64,000 nt of DNA, from assembly GCF_014066305.1 (NCBI RefSeq), contig NW_023501070.1:1-64000 (forward strand), in the 5' to 3' direction. Numbering within the stretch: position 1 is the stretch's first letter; each line of letters begins with the position of its first letter. The stretch comes from Letharia columbiana (taxonomy: Eukaryota > Ascomycota > Lecanoromycetes > Lecanorales > Parmeliaceae). The notes beneath the pieces were generated by a model. That model was not told where the DNA came from. It saw nothing but the letters and a program-made list of their open reading frames with translations, and did not search any database. A program made the position numbers and the translations under genes. Shown piece by piece: positions 62,688-64,000 of this stretch.

Positions 62688-64000
62688 ATTACGCGCTAAA
62701 AGAAAAGCTTTAAAATTATAAGATTAATTAAAATTTAATAACGATAAATCTCGTATAAAGCTTAAGCTATAGCTCGCGTTAATAATATATAATAAGAATA
62801 ATAATAGCTAAAAGAATATATTATCTAATTTCTATTAATACTTTAATATTACTAAAGTAAAGACGATATCTATTAAAGTAATAGTAATATCTATTAAAGT
62901 AATAACGATATTTATTAAAGTAATAGTAATATCTAGTAAACGCTTTATTATAACGCTTTTAAATAGATTATTATCTCGCGTAGTCTAAAATAATATTAGC
63001 TTTTTTTAAGAAGCTATTAATAATAAATTAAATATATATAAGTTAAACTCTTTACGCGGTCTATTTATATATTAATTTAAAATTATTAATAAATAAAGAA
63101 TAAATATATAACTTAATATCTACGTTATACTTTAAATATTATTATAATAATATTAGATTATTTAAATAGAAATCTAAGATATAAAGAAGATAGTCTTATA
63201 AGAAGAAGAGTTAATATAAAAAAGAAAGTTTTAAAGAAGAGAAAAAGCTTAGATATCTATCGCGTATATTAAATATTTAGATTATTTTATATTATTTAAT
63301 TTAATTTAAGTATTAATAAATAATACGCTTTCTCTTTAATTTTAAAGATTTAAATTTAAGCGAATTATATTTATTAAGCGCTATTATCTAATATAATCTT
63401 ATTTACTTCTATAATATTTATAATTATTATTATAGTTTATATAAATTAAAAGATAAGATATTTAAAAGAGTAAGTTAATAAATAATTATTCTTATCTAAT
63501 TTAATTAAAATAAAATTATTATAACTTATTAAAATTTTCGCGTATTTCGTTTTTATTTTCTTTTCTTTATATAAATAATTATTTTTTTAATTTAAACTCT
63601 ATAATTAAAATAGTATATAATATATACTCTTTATTTCTAACTTCGATACTTATTAGAATTAATATACTTTTTAATAAAATAAATATTAATTAAAATTAAG
63701 TATAGCTTAATATCTATAGATATTCGTATAAGCTCTTTAATTTCTTTATATATATCTATTAATTTATCTTTTTATAGCGATTAAAGTAGAAGATATTAAA
63801 TTTAATAATTTATTATAATAAATATTAAATATTAATAATAATAATAATATTAAAGAGTTTTAATATAGATTAATTAAATAGTAATTAGACTTTTAGCTAA
63901 AATAAAAAGCGAAGAATAAGCTTAATAAAAATAAAAATATTAAGAGATTACGATAGCGAATAAATATATTTATATCTAAGGAGAAACTAATTAAGAAAGT
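62688..64000 (+). repeat. 1.3-kb repeat, second copy, runs off window
   Basis: Same orientation as 4,738-6,062. It starts at aaaagctttaaaattataag and stays colinear to the last base. The two copies lie at opposite ends of the window, showing that both RIP blocks share an element family. Confidence 0.75.

Larger units (their letters stand above)
45780..64000. repeat. RIP-degraded AT-rich transposon block (right)
   Basis: Same composition signature as the left block: CpA/TpG almost absent, CpG kept, no usable reading frame. It runs from the homopolymer stretch to the window end, interrupted only by the clean element at 47,786-48,639. A few surviving CA or TG words (near 51,545, 51,675, 56,970 and 57,276) may mark element junctions. 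Three imperfect units of about 87 bp (taataatatcta and aacatcgtcgattataat-type words) lie at about 47,480-47,700. Confidence 0.92.

Overview
This is a window from a filamentous ascomycete (Pezizomycotina) chromosome. The evidence is short introns (44-88 bp) with GTRNGN donors, fungal-only protein families (PTH11-like receptor, DUF3176, HTDINPNN kinase family), and a genome split into two base compositions. Gene-bearing stretches have balanced composition. They are flanked by extremely AT-rich blocks in which CpA/TpG dinucleotides are almost absent while CpG survives, which is the footprint of repeat-induced point mutation (RIP). The genus cannot be fixed from sequence alone; a Dothideomycete with a bipartite genome would fit.

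Layout. 1-11,228: RIP-degraded transposon graveyard holding several repeat families and the RIP-mutated terminus of a hAT-like element. 11,229-15,985: first gene island, with a fungal protein kinase and an SDR oxidoreductase, both on the minus strand. 15,986-18,261: small AT-rich foldback block and two homopolymer-rich stretches around a gene-poor segment. 18,262-45,633: main gene island. It holds a PTH11-like receptor (9 exons), a truncated esterase, an L-amino-acid-oxidase-like pseudogene split by a dead Tc1/mariner element, a single-pass membrane protein, a GT31 glycosyltransferase, a DUF3176 membrane protein, a ferroportin-like transporter, a metallo-beta-lactamase-fold hydrolase and a small secreted cysteine-containing protein. 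45,780-64,000: second RIP block, into which a clean (non-RIPed) 854-bp hAT-like non-autonomous element has inserted.

The most striking signal is that 854-bp element at 47,786-48,639. It has terminal inverted repeats, an exact 8-bp target duplication, and two inverted arrays of 15-bp CCATGG-containing repeats. RIP-mutated relatives of its two ends lie at 7,204-7,412 and 55,969-56,118 and align without gaps, differing almost only by C-to-T and G-to-A. A second clean/RIPed pair, a tRNA-like repeat, sits at the right island boundary beside a perfect 108-bp inverted repeat. The genes do not form an obvious pathway. They look like a typical accessory set (sensing, redox, secretion, metal transport) with decaying members near the repeat blocks. 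Exon structures were worked out by hand from splice signals and frame continuity.
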